DNA of 64,000 nt from Phycomyces nitens (GCA_022702545.1 JAHRBC010000001.1:4712001-4776000); one strand, 5' to 3'. Shown: positions 1-15,967, counted from the first letter of the stretch. Notes: generated from the sequence alone by a model not told the origin. A program made the numbers and translations.

Positions 1-2209
<2,209 letters not shown>

Positions 2210-3033
2210 TAGTCCTTCATTGACTGAAGAAAAAGGAAAAAAAATGCAACAACAACAACAACAACAACAATTATTTCATTATTGGTGTTTTGCTTCTGTA
2301 AAAGAATTCCCTCGAAAAATAGTTCACAAATCTCTCCTCTTTACCCATCCTCTTGTTCTTTGTTTTGTGCTATGATATCTCAAAGAGTAATAGTAGCAAA
2401 CATACAACACAACGACATACATATACGAGTCCATAAGATACAATCAATTAAAACAGAAAATCTGTAAATGATCACCATCGATGCAGGGCTCAAGTTGAAT
2501 GCATGGTGTAATGAAGGGGGCACGGGGAAGCAAGCGGGGCAGACAAGCCAAAGTATCACCTCTTTGAAACAAAGAAATCGAATCATAAAATTAAATACAA
2601 GATGTCTTTTTTAAAATTTATTTTAAAAAAAAGAGTATTCTTGTCTTTATGTCTCTTGAATAATACAGGCTCAAGTCCAGACACTGCTTATCTTGCAAAA
2701 AGAAAAAGAAAAGGCAGCCCAGGGTCTTTGTGGGGTCTATTGTCTATTGTTTTTGGCCAAATATTATAGAATAGATCGGGTTGTGCATTGTCAAGTCTAA
2801 CAACGAGTGTTGCCTTGATACTAAAAAAAATCATTGTTTTTACAGTGAATGGATTGACTGGATTTTACTTGTACAAAAGCCTTTCTAGCTTGGCTTTGTC
2901 AAGAGAATTTCACAACTCTGAAATTCATCTCGTTGCATTGTGAAGCCTAGCCCGTATTTTTACTACATATACTTCATCATCTTCGTTTCTGACCATCATA
3001 TTATTCCTTATTCACTTGTATTTATTGCTTACC
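2210..3033. other. Intergenic: 3' region of the Gln-rich gene and promoter of the kinase
   Basis: No coding frame with codon-like structure was found. It contains a short CAA run (about 2246-2270) and AT-rich stretches. Both flanking genes read rightwards. Confidence 0.6.
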
Positions 3034-4303
3034 ATGTCTACCAAAAGCCACATAACTACTTCTTTTCCTGACCTCCCAGAAATACCCATAGGCACACACC
3101 TTTTCTTTGATTCTAAAGTCACCAATGAGGTTAAAAGTGATCCTTCATCTCAAAGCAAACCAGACCCACAGCTTCCTATCTGTCCTAGCATCAGATCAGC
3201 CAGTCCAGAAACGCACTCGGCAGAAAAAACAAAAGGCCAGCACGCCCAAATGCTCATTGCCGATCACTCATACAATAAGAAATCCTGGTATCTCTATACC
3301 CATAGAGAAGCTATTGAAAAAGAACTCGAAGCTACCATGTCCAAAAACCCTGGAGATAACCCACACGACCTTCCAAAGAAATTTCCCCCCGTCCGCGTCT
3401 TTAGAGGGAAAAACGAGTTTTTTATCTCTAAATCTATTCGTCTGTTGAGACAAGATGGTTCAGAAAACACAATACCTGACACACCATTTACGTCTCAGCC
3501 TGTTGGTTCCACAATTGGGGATTCCCAAACTATTGCCAAAGACAACTGGGCCTCTAATGTACGCCAAGAAGTATGTATAAAAGTCCCACCTTCTCAAAAG
3601 CGCAATGAATTATGTTATACCAGCCAAGAACTTCCCTCTACACCTCTACACCCCAGCCCAGAAGTCTCACAATGTAAACCTGCTCATCTTATTCTACCAC
3701 CTCCACCAGAGAACCTATACAAAAATGGGCCTCGCAGAGCTACACGCACTCCAAAAGCCCAGCCCACAATCTCAAATATCATTACTGCTCCTGCTACACT
3801 TGATAACACTCCATTGGTCATCCAGCCTACCTTGGAAAATTTGAAATATAACAACAACTCTCTTTACGGGGATTTCGAGTCTCCAATTGGAAATAAAAAG
3901 CAGTTCAGAAATATCATTCAGAACAATAATCCCATTCAAAATGGAATATCATTGTATGACTCAATACACGAAAATCATAAAAAGATCAATTGCAAGGCCC
4001 CAAAGGACCTGATTTGGCATATTCCACAGATTTTTCCTATTAGCCAACATAAAAACACACTTGAAAACGACCAATCAAACCAGTTTAACCATGATACTTC
4101 TCCATTACACGCCCGTCACCATCCAAGTTATATCGAAGACTTGCCTCCCGTCTTAAAGCTAGAATCCCCAAGAAACATTATCAGTACCCATGAATTGCAC
4201 AGGAGGTTATTCGAGAGATCTATCGATAAAAATCAAACTACCAAAAATACCCAAGGTCATCTAGAACACGACGGACAATTGGAAACCTCTTTGACCTACA
4301 GTG

Positions 4304-4335
<32 letters not shown>

Positions 4336-6515
4336 ATTAGAGACTCTACATCATCAATTCCTGGAATCTACTCTAATGATCCGAACCAACTTATAGCCCC
4401 AACTATTCAGTCTCGCCAAACAGAAGAAGCCTATGGTGCCAATCATCAGTACTGGGAAAATAAATTCGCTGGAATTCTTCCACTAGACACTACCAAGTCA
4501 AAAAACCAAAATGAAGACATTGAAAACAACGTTGACCCCTTGTTCAAAACATCAGCAAGAAGTATGGAAAATATAATTAATGACCCTGCTACTCATACGT
4601 CTATCCGTGAAATTGCACGACAGATTAAATTGATGGAGGGCATGCTTCCATTCAAGCGTCAAAATAAAATCAACCCCATCAAAAACCAATGGAGACAAAA
4701 TGATAAACAGAATCCTTACTTGGCTGATGTTTATAAACAACCACCGGTGGCATTTGTCGATCCTCCTATAGATCCCAAAGAAATGTTCGGTTGTGCAGAT
4801 TCAGTTAAAAAGCGCTTTGCACAAGTCGTTACTCCCAGACAACTTCAAGACGACTGCTACGATATGAATACCATTCATTTGGAAGGCGCGAATCATAAAG
4901 AGAAAAATAAAGATTCTACAAGAACAGATCCGTTACAGAAAGCTAAAATGAACTTTTGTGAAAAGGAAGTCAGTCCAGGTGCCAAACGTATCGATAACAT
5001 CGTTAATCCCCCAAAACCACAAAAGAAAACCATGAACAGAAATCCTGTTATTTATCTAAAGTTCAAAAATCGCTATAACCGATGTTACCATGAGGTAAGA
5101 AAAAAAAGAAATATTTTGGTTTATATATATGAGCAAGTCTTTGAGAATAAGGTTGTTTATTTCTTGTCTTTGTTATTAGCACCCATGGGTTAATGTCGGC
5201 AGAATTGCTAATGTTACAGACCTGAGAGTCGAAAAGCCAGCCAAGCCAACTGTCGAACAGCGATTGAAAATTAGCATGCCTTTGGGCAAGGTCCAAGGCG
5301 AATCAAGATTCGATAACTATATAATAAGACAAGATCTAGGATATGGGTAAATATAATCTGATGGTTTTTGTTTTTTTATTGCTTTTAAATATCTAAATAT
5401 TCATCTATTAAAAGTGCCAATGGAGTCGTAAAAGAAGGGCTGGTACCTCTCAATAAACCAGGCACTTACCTTGCCATAGCCATCAAGACTTGCCGTCTAG
5501 ATTCATCCAATACAGAAAATAATGAATATATCCTGCGTGAAGTTGCAATTATGAATAGAATGCGACACAAGCGAATCATAAAGATCTACGAAGTGTGCTT
5601 GATCGGTACACAAGCAAAACTAGCAATTGAATTAATGGCCTGTTCAATTGGAAGGCTGATCAGTATAATGGAGCCGATGAAAGAGAATATGGCCATGCGT
5701 ATCATAAGAGATGTAAGTCTAACATACAATGTTCAAATGACATTTAATTGACAAGTCATCTAGGCTCTCGAAGGCCTTGCCTATCTGCATTCCAAAAATT
5801 ACATACATAGAGACGTCAAGTGTGATAATATAATGATTGATTGGGGAGGTGTCGTAAAGCTTGGTATGAAGTAAAACAGAAGCCTAGACTATGAGTGAAT
5901 AACATATATTGATGTTTATGTTTTAATAGGTGACTTTGGACTAGCCATTCCGTTTAATAAATCCAAACGTGGTGTGGCCGGAACAGTTAGAGTAAGACAG
6001 CAAGAGTGTAGCACACACTATATTTTGTGAACTTAATTTCTTTTGATTTTTATAGTGGATGGCACCAGAAGTAGTTGGCAAAGAAGCCTATGACTCTCGA
6101 GCTGATATCTGGTCTCTTGGAATATCCATAATTGAAATGATGGACTGTTTGCCACCATATGGTGATGAACATGAAAATTCCAAGAAAATAGAGGAACGAA
6201 TTATCCGTGGACCAACACCGTTCTTCACAACATTTGAGCCTACCACAAGCATGAAGCACATCACAAATATGATGCTAACCAGGAGCCGTCTTGAAAGGCC
6301 AAGTGCAAAAGAATTACTTCGAGTAAGTGTCTCAAGATACTAGAGTAAATGCAGAGGCTGACCTTCTTTTTTTTTAAAAAAAAAATTAGATGATCAACAG
6401 TCTGTTTGATCGAAGGGTTTATACTTATATAACTTCACAAAATCTTGCTGATACAGTAAAGAAATACATCCTACCAAAGCAAAAGCCTATATTCAAAAGC
6501 TTTTTGTTCAATTAA
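3034..6515 (+). CDS. PAK/STE20-family serine/threonine kinase with long N-terminal region
   Basis: Seven exons (3034-5094, 5180-5346, 5415-5712, 5764-5863, 5930-5991, 6056-6322, 6390-6515) give 1026 residues. The kinase domain is C-terminal: glycine loop GYGANG (about 741-746), ATP lysine in AIAIK (K767), helix [11 protein letters not shown], catalytic HRDVKCDN (857-864), DFG (877-879), and the STE20-like GTVRWMAPEV with W897. All key catalytic residues are present, so it should be active. The first 690 residues are disordered, Pro/Ser/Asn-rich, with an Asn run from an AAT repeat. I see no CRIB (Cdc42-binding) motif or PH domain. PAK-type kinases act in polarity and MAPK signalling; the exact subfamily is inference. 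The first ATG is 3034; an upstream TTG in frame at 3016 is unlikely to be used. Confidence 0.9.
4307..4333 (+). repeat. AAT trinucleotide run coding for an Asn tract
   Basis: A short AAT microsatellite in the disordered N-terminal half of the kinase codes for about nine Asn in a row. Asn runs of this kind expand and contract readily. Confidence 0.85.
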
Positions 6516-6736
6516 TAAAACTTTGAAAACAAAACAAAAATGTAATCTATATAAAAAAAAACTTTCATTTGTACAGTTTCGCAAAACAAGCCAAATTTCT
6601 TTTTGTCATCCAAGAAATCCACCCTTTTTTATACAAGCCACCATTTTCACAATGTACAGTGTACGGATGTGTTATATAGAATGAAATAAGATGTCAAAGC
6701 AATGCTTTTATTGGGGGGTTGTGTAAAGACAAAGGT

Positions 6737-7583
6737 TTACTCGTCATCCTCCTCGGAAGCGACAAGGGTCATGGCAATACGATCCAAATCTCTCTGACCA
6801 TCCTGGGTGATGCGACGGCCACTAATGAAAAAAAAATAATAGAGTTAATTATATACACTTTTAAATATTTGCTACAACAAATCCATACCCCTTCTTGTCC
6901 TGCTCCAAGACACCGATCTTCTCGAGGGACTGGAGAACCTTACGGTTGACGGAGCCAGAGGCCTCGACGTGGTGGGAGGGACGGAAACCGCGGTTGATAC
7001 GACCACCGTGGACCTTGTTCAAGGCACCGACACCGACGCTCTTGCGGATGTAGATGTGGCGAGCAACGGAAGCGGCACGGACGTAGTACCAGTCGGGATC
7101 ATAAGGGGCCAACTCCTTGTAGGAGCCAGTCTTGACAATGTCGACGAACTTGGGGACCTCGAGCTTACCGGTACGCTTGAGGTAGGCAGAGTAGGCCTTG
7201 ATGAACTCTGGATTATCATAGGTTAGAAAATTTAAATTTTTCAAAAGGCCAAGCCACCCCGACTTGTCCACCATATCCCTCTTTCTCTCTCAGTGTGTGT
7301 GTGGCGATGTGTTGCAAATCGTGTGCAGTTCGTTTCAGCTGTCCTCTGTTACTTATGTCGTCGTGACCATAACTTTGGGATTTTACTGTACGTATTACGA
7401 GAGAAAGAGGGAAAAGTAGATCGCAAAGTGATGAAGCCAAGCCATCAAGTTCATCGAACAATGAAAAGCCAGTGTGTGGCTCTAGCTTTGCTTCAAGTCT
7501 CCTCCACTGCAGAGTAGCCATAATAAAAAGTAATAGGAGTGCGTACCGTGAGCGTTGACGTCCTTAACAGTGATACCAGTCAT
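6737..7583 (-). CDS. RPS19: 40S ribosomal protein eS19 (RPS19)
   Basis: Three exons on the minus strand (7547-7583, 6889-7207, 6821 down to 6737) give 146 residues, the usual length for eS19. Family hallmarks are clear: KLEVPKFVDIVKTG near the N-terminus, RAASVARHIYIRKSVGVG in the middle, GSVNRKVLQSLEKIG and GRRITQDGQRDLDRIA near the end. eS19 sits in the small subunit head and is needed for 18S rRNA 3' maturation. The first exon codes for only twelve residues plus one base and is followed by a 339-nt intron, typical of ribosomal protein genes. It is tail to tail with the kinase, with 221 bp between stops. Confidence 0.97.
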
Positions 7584-8021
7584 CGTGTGAGTGCACTGAA
7601 AGCGAGAAGCAAAAAAAGAGAGAGCGATTCGTTGCACGGCCCTGCCCACAATAATAAAAAAAAATTTGATCCCGAACAAATGAAAATATCGACGTCACGT
7701 TCCTCAAGTGCCGCACGTGACGTAGCAGTTGAGTGCACGCAGTCATCCACATCAACAGTGTGACTGCCATATATTGGTCTCGATTGTCTTTAAGCTGCCT
7801 TATCCAAACGCATCTACAGGTTTCCTCATTTTTTATAGGCAAAAAACGCATTCAAGATACACTTTCCTATCCATTGTTCAACGTATTCTGTTTTAAGCGG
7901 CTACTGAACAAGCCAACAGTTTTCCCAGAAAACAGAGCGGGCAGCGAACTCACCAATCCACTTCAAAAGCGCGTTTTGAATTATCTTGAATCTCATACAA
8001 CTCATCTTTTATTCTTTATTG
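7584..8021. other. Intergenic: RPS19 promoter and AIP1 3' region
   Basis: This lies upstream of RPS19 and downstream of AIP1, both on the minus strand. No convincing coding exon was found. I did not identify a specific ribosomal-protein promoter motif. Confidence 0.5.
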
Positions 8022-10396
8022 TTACTCTGGCTTTTTGACCTGCCAGAGACGGAGTGCTGCATCCTGTCCGACACTTGCAACACCAAGTTCCTCAGAGTTA
8101 TGAAGGAAGCGGACGCTGTTGACAGCATCAATGTGGGCATTCTTGATGGCAACCTTTTTAAAAGGCTTTTCACGGTTCCATACATAGATATTTGTATCCA
8201 AACCACCGCTCACCAAGAACACACCGCATGAAGACCAATCAAGTGCAGTAATGCGAGCAGTGTGGAACACCCAGGACTGAATAACAGGCTTTCCAGTCTC
8301 AAGATCATAGGCAAAGATCTTGCCTACACTGTCACCCACAGCTATCAGAGGCAATGTGGGATGGGCAGCCAATGCACTGATATCACCAAGGTTGTTGGCA
8401 AGTTCCTTGACTAGCTCAAGATTGCTTAGTTCATACACGCGAGCCTTGTTGTCCTACCACAGCATGTTGGTTAGCTCTATTGATTATACTGCTATTTCTA
8501 GGGCATATTTTTATTTATTTATTTACCTTGCCACCAACAATGAGATACTTTCCACTGGCATCGATAGCTGCAACAGTAGGATAATAGTCAAGGTTATCCT
8601 TTTGGTTGATCTTTTTAAGATCACCATCATAGATCTGGATACTCTCGGAAGTAGTGACCACAATGGTCTTGTCATTGGAAACAGCAATAGATCCAGGAAG
8701 AGCACCAGTCGAGATTGTCTTGTCACTGTTTTTTTATATATTAGAAATCGAGTTATTACATGCCATGATTTGGAAACAATAACCTCTTTAAAAAAAAACA
8801 CATTTATATATACCTGAATGTCTTGCTTTCAGTGCTAGATGCCTTGATAATATCATCCATGCCAACAGACAGCAAAGTGCTGTCCTTTACAGCCAAAGAA
8901 GTTACCTGGTTAGTATGGCCCTGTCCAGAAAAGGGTGCAGCCAGAGTCGAGCCACCTTCGGTTCCATAGTCCCATGAATAGACACGGCCATCATAGGAGC
9001 CAGTAAAGAGGGTATCCTCCTTGGAAACACTCAGAGCAGTAATTGCCTTGCTGTGGCCATCAACAGTACGTGAGACCTTGCCACTGCTCTTGTCGAGATA
9101 ATTGATCTCTCCAGAAAGCGAAGTACTCAAGAGCCAGTCGTTTTGCCACAAGTTACCAACTTGCTGATTGTCGACAGGGTTAAAAGCAGAATTGATATCA
9201 AAAGTGCTATTTATCCAATATTAAATTTGGTCAATGGTTATTTAAGAATCATGTTGACTTACCTGACCACCTTATTGTTCGAGATATCCCACAGCTTCAC
9301 GGTAGAATCGGCCGAAGAGGAAATAAGCTGTTTGCTGTCAGGAGACCATGAAACAGAGAATATACCACCAGTGTGGCTGTCCTGTTCGGTAAACTCATGA
9401 ACAAGATCACCATTCTGACCTTCATACAAAAAGATCTACAAATACACATAATTTAGAGGGAATAAATCAACGTTGGAATATTTACCTTGCCATCAGCACC
9501 TGCACTGACAAAGTGAGAGCCATCTGGAGAGAACTGGACAGCATGAACAAAACGGGTATGGGCTTTGATTGTCTTGGAATATTTGAATGGTACGCCGGTA
9601 TAAAAGGTGACAGTCAAGTCATCCGAGGCAGTGACGGCACGGAAAGGACGTTGCTGGCGAATACTAACACTGTTGATCACCTTGGAATGTCCTCCAATCT
9701 CGCCTGTAGAAGAAAGGGTATCGAATGAAAATGCGTGTCCAAATCTGTAGGTTGTACATTATAACGATTTAGCGTCAAACAGCTTTGTTCTGCATGCATC
9801 TAGCTCATAGTTTCCCTACCTTTCTTTTCCTTCACCAACAGCAATAATGCGCTTGCTTTCAGAATCCCAAGCAATGTCGCTAATCTTGCCAGATATAGGC
9901 TTGATTTCGTTTTTCAAGAGATGCTCCTCATTTACAGTGTCCCAAATACGGACACTACCACTGATGTCTATGGCCAGTCTATTCAGTACCTATAACTAGA
10001 GCTCCCCGAGATTTACCTCCAGAAGCAATATAGAATCCACTGGGGCTATAGCGAGCTACAGTGGTTCGGGTGCTATGGCCAATATACTCGGTCGCGAGAC
10101 TGGGGTTCTGCAATAGTAGGTTCGCGTCTTAGAGACAGGTGCACTTTGTGGTCTTGCTAGATTGTATATTTGGTGTACTTGCCTCGATATCTCTGATAAA
10201 CACAGACTTGCCGTTGGTGTACAAAAAGGTCTTTCCCTTGGGATCACTTCCGAGCTTGATTCCCTCACCGCGATTAGTCTGGGGGAGGGGAGCAAAAGTG
10301 TATTCTATTGGAATAGTCAGAATGAGCGAGACAGCCAAGAGTAAAAATGAGGTAAGCCGTTGGTCTATAATAAAACCTACTCTTGACGTAGGACAT
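8022..10396 (-). CDS. AIP1: Actin-interacting protein 1 (WD40-repeat, WDR1/Aip1)
   Basis: Nine exons on the minus strand (10381-10396, 10183-10304, 10017-10107, 9820-9960, 9486-9744, 9263-9435, 8814-9207, 8527-8725, 8022-8453) sum to 608 residues, close to animal WDR1. Diagnostic blocks appear in order: [62 protein letters not shown] and a last WD repeat with [14 protein letters not shown]. The fold is two seven-bladed beta-propellers. Aip1 works with cofilin to cap and take apart actin filaments at cortical patches. The intron 10108-10182 has a GC donor; only that choice restores the conserved [11 protein letters not shown] junction. The first exon codes for five residues plus one base. Confidence 0.96.
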
Positions 10397-10474
10397 GTTG
10401 ATACAAAAGTAAGATGAAGAAGAGAGACGTGTGCTCAGCCAAAGCTTATTGCCAAGAGGCTACTTCTACAGGAA

Positions 10475-11159
10475 TATGAGGTCATTTCGGTGATTGAATC
10501 GACACTTATTGTTGATTCTCAGCAATTTCGAAATCCAAAATGAAATTTGGAAAGCCATTGGAATCTAAAGCCTCTTTCATTCCCATAACTCGATATAGAG
10601 AGATTGTATTGCTTACCAGGTAATACTATTAGAAATACTATTAGAAATAATCTTGGCTTGCATCAATAGACAGAATATGCAAATGCAAAGATCATCAAAT
10701 GGCTAGAGGATTCAATGTCAAGAGAGCAAGGATCAAGAAAATTATACAGCCTTGCTGATTTACAAATACCGTCGGAGTGCTAAAATAAATACACTTCTTC
10801 AGGTACGCCTTGTCAATAAAGCCAAGGACATTGGGCGTATTCAGTGATTTTGTACCAAAGAAACAAGCCATATTCTGTATCAGTTGCTCATCAGACGCCT
10901 ACTAGCCATTAAAAATATAACTTTCAATTGAATATTATTCAAGTCAATAGGCAAAACACGCTTTTCTTTTATGCTTTTTTTTTCTCACATGTACCATTTG
11001 AAATGTCTTTTTCAAAAATATATCATCAAAATCATAAAAGTTGTACGGCTCTCTTTCGTGATCCAGACACGCGTTTGCCAGTAGGTGTGTGACGTCGAAA
11101 TATTCACTCTCTATTTTGAACAGCGCACACATGAGAATGGCTTCTATTACAGTTGTCAC
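10475..11159 (-). CDS. Candidate small multi-exon gene, unidentified
   Basis: The minus strand opens with a 55-codon exon (10995-11159: [18 protein letters not shown]... ending in KKTFQM) followed by a GTACAT donor. An acceptor before 10898 leads into a second good-looking exon ([17 protein letters not shown]). Further exons are less certain; a last one may end [13 protein letters not shown] near 10512. I could not join all exons into one frame with confidence and do not recognise the family. The start codon lies 11 bp from the SMC2 ATG on the other strand, so the two would share a promoter, or the real start is the internal Met near 11132. It could be noise, but the first two exons look coding. 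Confidence 0.35.
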
Positions 11160-11170
11160 TTGGATTCAAC

Positions 11171-14100
11171 ATGTATCTCGAAGAACTTATAATTGAAGGG
11201 TTCAAATCGTATGTGTCGAGAACGCACATCACTGGATGGGATCCAGAATTCAATGCAATCACTGGTCTCAACGGATCGGGCAAATCAAACATTCTCGATG
11301 CGATTTGCTTTGTCCTAGGCATCACTAATCTATCACAGGTAGATTTGGCTATATTTTTCTTCTTCTTCTTCTTGAACAAAAGAATTCATTGTAATCCTTC
11401 AAGAATCCTCACCATTTAATCAATAGGTTCGAGCTAGTAATCTTCAAGATCTTATCTATAAAAGAGGACAGGCAGGTGTCACTAAAGCCTCTGTTACAAT
11501 CGTGTTCAACAATGAGAAACGAGAAAGCAGCCCGGTTGGGTTTGAGACCTGCAAACAGATCACCGTGACAAGACAGGCATGTCTAGAGTAGCACATGAGC
11601 TGTGGTTCACACGAGGATATCTTACTGTCCTTGCAGGTCTTGATGGGAGGAAGAACAAAGTACATTGTGAATGGTCATAATGCACAGCAACAAACCGTCC
11701 AAAACCTCTTCCAGTCTGTTTCACTCAATATCAACAATCCTCATTTCTTGATTATGCAAGGTCGAATTACAAAAGTGCTCAATATGAAACCAATGGAAAT
11801 CTTGAGTATGGTCGAAGAAGCAGCCGGAACAAGAATGTTTGAGGATCGCAAAAACAAAGCCTTTCAGACAATGGCAAAGAAAGAGAGGACGGTAGAAGAG
11901 ATTAACAAGGTAATATAGGGAACGTGATTGGTAAGCACCACGCTCACGCACATTTATAAGCTTATTACTGAGGAAATCACACCTCGTCTCGAGCGTCTGA
12001 GAGCAGAAAAACGAGTTTATTTGGATTTCCAAAAGACTGAATCTGAAATGGAGCGATTGAATCGCTTGTTGACAGCATATGAATACAATCGTCATGATGT
12101 ATGTTATTATTGTCTTGGTCTGACAAAGCATGAGGCTTACATTGGGACGTCTATTAGGAAAAACTGAACCAATCAGGCGCTGAAAACACGGCTAGACAGA
12201 ACAGAGTCAACGAACTAAAGGCTGCCATTGATGCCCTCAAGGCTGAAATGGAAACTATTGAAAAGGAAAGAAGATCAATAGCAGAATTGAGAAAAAAGGA
12301 CTCGGCAAATGGAGGAAAACTGCGTGAAATTGAAAAGAAGATCAAAGATTACTCGACACAACTTGTCAGATTAAATACCAAACATAAACTTCAGGAAGCG
12401 TCTATTACCGATGAGCAGAGGGCTATGTCAAATTTGATTTCTTCCAAGGGAGAGGTAGGTACAATATGCTTAGGCTATCTTTGGCGCAAATAAAAGATCA
12501 TTTACAAACCCTGGGCATATAGATGGAGCGAGCACTTGTGGAAAAGAAAGAAAGCTATGCCAAAATCTACCAAGAATACGAAAACTATAAAAAACTTCAT
12601 GATGACAAGACAAATGAAATGCAGAAAACCTCGGAATTAATCCAAACATTGACAACTGGCATTTCTGCAGAGGAAGGCCATGAGAACGGCTATTTGGAAC
12701 AACTTCAAGGTAACAATACAACAAACATAATACATGACTCATTTTATCTGAAAATAGGGTGTAAGAATATCGATCGAGAGGCCTCTACAGCTGAAGATAC
12801 TGCCAAGTTGAGAATTGCCCATCTCAATAAAGAGTTGTCTGAGAAAGAACCTCAGGCTAAGCATGCAGAAAGGCAAAACGATGGTTTGGTGCGAGAGATT
12901 TCTTTGAAAAAGACCCAATTGGCTGAATTAGAGGTAAGAGTAAATACCATACAGAAGCATATATTGATGAAGTTTGGCAGAAACAATTGAGTCATTTGAG
13001 TTGGAATCCAGAGCATGGAGATGAATTGTATAAAAAACGAGGAGAAGAAGAGGAAATACTTCGAGAGTTGAAAGGGGTGAGCCACTGCTTGATTTTATTT
13101 TATTTTTAAAAAAAAAGACAACATGGATCTAATTATTCATTGTAATCAGAGAAAAGACGCACTTTCAAGACAACTCTCAAAGCTTGACTTTGTTTACACC
13201 AACCCCACACCTGATTTTGACCGCTCAAAAGTAAAGGGCTTGGTTGCCGAATTGATCTCCCTTAACAAGGATAACATTGAGGCTTCTACTGCACTCGAAA
13301 TATGTGCTGGTGGCCGATTATACAACGTATGACAGTAGGAAATCATCGCAAAATCCCGAGACTAATATTATACTGGTATGAATGTCATTAGATTGTCGTT
13401 GAAAACGAAGTTGTTGGTGCTCAGCTTTTGGAGAGAGGAAGACTCAGACAAAGAGTTTCCTTTATTCCACTTAACAAGATCCAGGGAGTTAGAGCTCCAG
13501 CAGAGGTAATAAGGCACACTCAAAGAAAGCCAAGTGTTATAAATGGGAAAAAAAACAATGACTAAAATACCACTACAAAAAAAAAACAGAAAGTTTCTGC
13601 TGCCAAAAAAATAGCTCCTGGAAAGGTGGATCTGGCTCTCACCTTGGTTGGATACAATGAAGAAATCGAAGAGGCCATGGAATGGATTTTCGGAAACACT
13701 CTTATTTGTAAAGATGCCAATACAGCCAAACGGGTCACTTTTGACAACGAAGTTCGCATGAAATCCGTTACATATGATGGTGATGTGTATGATCCATTTG
13801 GCACACTTTCGGGTGGCTCAAAGCCAGATTATGCTGGTGTTCTTGTCAAGATCCAAGAGATGAACGAAATATGTGATGAAATCAAAAAGCATGAGACGAT
13901 TTACAATCAACTTCAAAAAGAGATCGTTGCCTCTCAAAAAGCAGCTGACCAGTACAGGCAATGCAAACAACGCCTGGATTTGGAGACTCATGAACTTTCA
14001 CTTCTCGAGGACCGGTTAAGCAAGAGTACTCATGCACAGGTAGGAAAATATCAAATATATCATTAATCCTAATACATATCCGTATATATACTGACATTAA

Positions 14101-15967
14101 TGCCTATGAAAATGTTTAGCTGGTTCAAGAAGTAGAGCGTATTAAACAGCAAATTCAGCATTACAAGGAGACTTCTTTAGAAGCCACCAAGGCACGCCAG
14201 AAAGCAGCTGAAGAATATAAACGTATCGAAGCAGAGATGGCTGAATTCAACACCAACAAGGACTCAAAATTGAATGAGATGAAGGTGGATTTTGATCAGA
14301 GATATAAAAAATTGTACTTATTTTCTGAGATATTCTAGGCAAAAGTAAACGAGTTTAAAGCTCTCATTGCTCACGGTAGCAAAAAACTACAAGCCATGGA
14401 ACGTGCTGTGCAAACACTCGAGCTTGAGAAAGGTGGTTATATTTTTAATGTTTTATTTATCTACTTTGCAATCGACATTTATGAATATACTTTTTTATAG
14501 AGCAATTGGAGACCGATCTTAATACATTTGAAGAAGACATCAAAAAAGTGCGCGAGACAATTAATGAATACAAGCAAAATGCTGAAGGCTTGACTGCAGA
14601 AATGAATATTATCCAAGTAAGCCTTTGTAAGCTGTATTTACTCGCAAAACTAAAACAACGATTGTGCTTTTAGTCAAATATTGAAGAAGCACAGAATGAG
14701 CTTGAGCAGGAAACAGCAGCATTGAATGCGCACAATGCAGAACTAAAAGAGCTTGACTCGATGCACAAAATCAAATCAGCCGAAGTTGTGGAGAATGGTC
14801 TCGAAGCTCAAAAGATCACACATGAAATTGAACGCCACCAAAAAGACCAACAGGGTGCTCAACAAATGGTTACTGATCTTGAGAATCAACACGAATGGAT
14901 TGCTGATCAGAAACAGTAAGTATCATGACCTTGATTCAAATAACAAGAGGTACTTGACATAACTTTAATAGATTCTTTGGTCAGCCAAATACGCCTTACG
15001 ACTATAAAAGCATCAGTATAAGTGACACCAAACGAACCCTATCCCAATTGGCATTAAAACACGACTCAATGCGCAAGAAGATCAATGTTCGAGTAATGAG
15101 CATGATTGATAAGTATGTTTTTTTTTAGCTATTGGTGATAAACCAGAATCTTAACAAGTACATGTCTCTAGTGATGAAAAGAAAGAGACTGCGCTAAACT
15201 TGAGACTTGCAACAGTCCAGAGAGATAAACAAAAGATCGAAGACACTGTCATGACTGTCGAGCAACACAAGAAAGAAACCTTGGAAAGAACATGGCGCAA
15301 AGTGAACAAGTTAATAGAACATCAAGAAACAATTAAACGTAAAATACTCACAAATTTTGTATAGAGATTTTGCCGATATTTTTGCCGACTTATTACCAGG
15401 AAACACTTGTAAACTTCAGGCACCAGAAGGAAAGACTGTCTCGGATGGACTGGAAGTCAAGGTGTGCATTGGTGGTGTATGGAAGCAGAGCTTGACTGAA
15501 CTGAGTGGAGGTCAAAAGTAAGAATGATAATCAAATCTTAAAGACAGGCATCTCACACTTATATTATAGGTCGCTTGTGGCACTGTCTTTGATCCTTTCT
15601 TTGCTTCAATACAAGCCTGCTCCAATGTATATCTTGGATGAAGTAGATGCTGCTCTAGATCTTTCGCACACTCAGAATATCGGTCAGCTTCTAAAGACAA
15701 GATTCAAAGGATCTCAGTTCATCGTTGTCTCTCTCAAAGAAGGCATGTTTAACAATGCAAATGTTGTATTCAAGACCCATTTTAAAGATGGTACATCGGT
15801 TGTCGAGGTAAGATCACCAACCTTGATTTGCTTTCTATTCTTTAATATTGATGGCATAACCTAATCTATAGAGAATCGCTGGCGAAAATACCAAGCGCAA
15901 GGAAAGTTCATCAAACGCAGGGGATACTCGCAAACGTAACAGAGAACGAGAGAGAAGACTGGCATAG
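11171..15967 (+). CDS. SMC2: Condensin subunit SMC2 (structural maintenance of chromosomes ATPase)
   Basis: The protein starts [14 protein letters not shown], as SMC2 proteins do. Walker A GLNGSGKS is at residues 32-39, followed by AICFVLGI and the arm-head junction [15 protein letters not shown]. Long coiled coils flank a hinge coded around 13,300-13,810, with [18 protein letters not shown] and the SMC2-type [15 protein letters not shown]. The C-terminal head has the ABC signature [14 protein letters not shown], Walker [15 protein letters not shown] and [19 protein letters not shown]2 pairs with SMC4 in condensin to compact mitotic chromosomes. The gene is cut by many short GT-AG introns (for example 11339-11426). 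Exact boundaries in the coiled-coil exons (12,480-15,300) are less certain than the ends. The stop follows an Arg/Lys-rich tail. Confidence 0.96.

Noticed and set aside
3016..3033. Longer kinase start at a TTG
   Set aside because: A proper ATG in good context lies at 3034.
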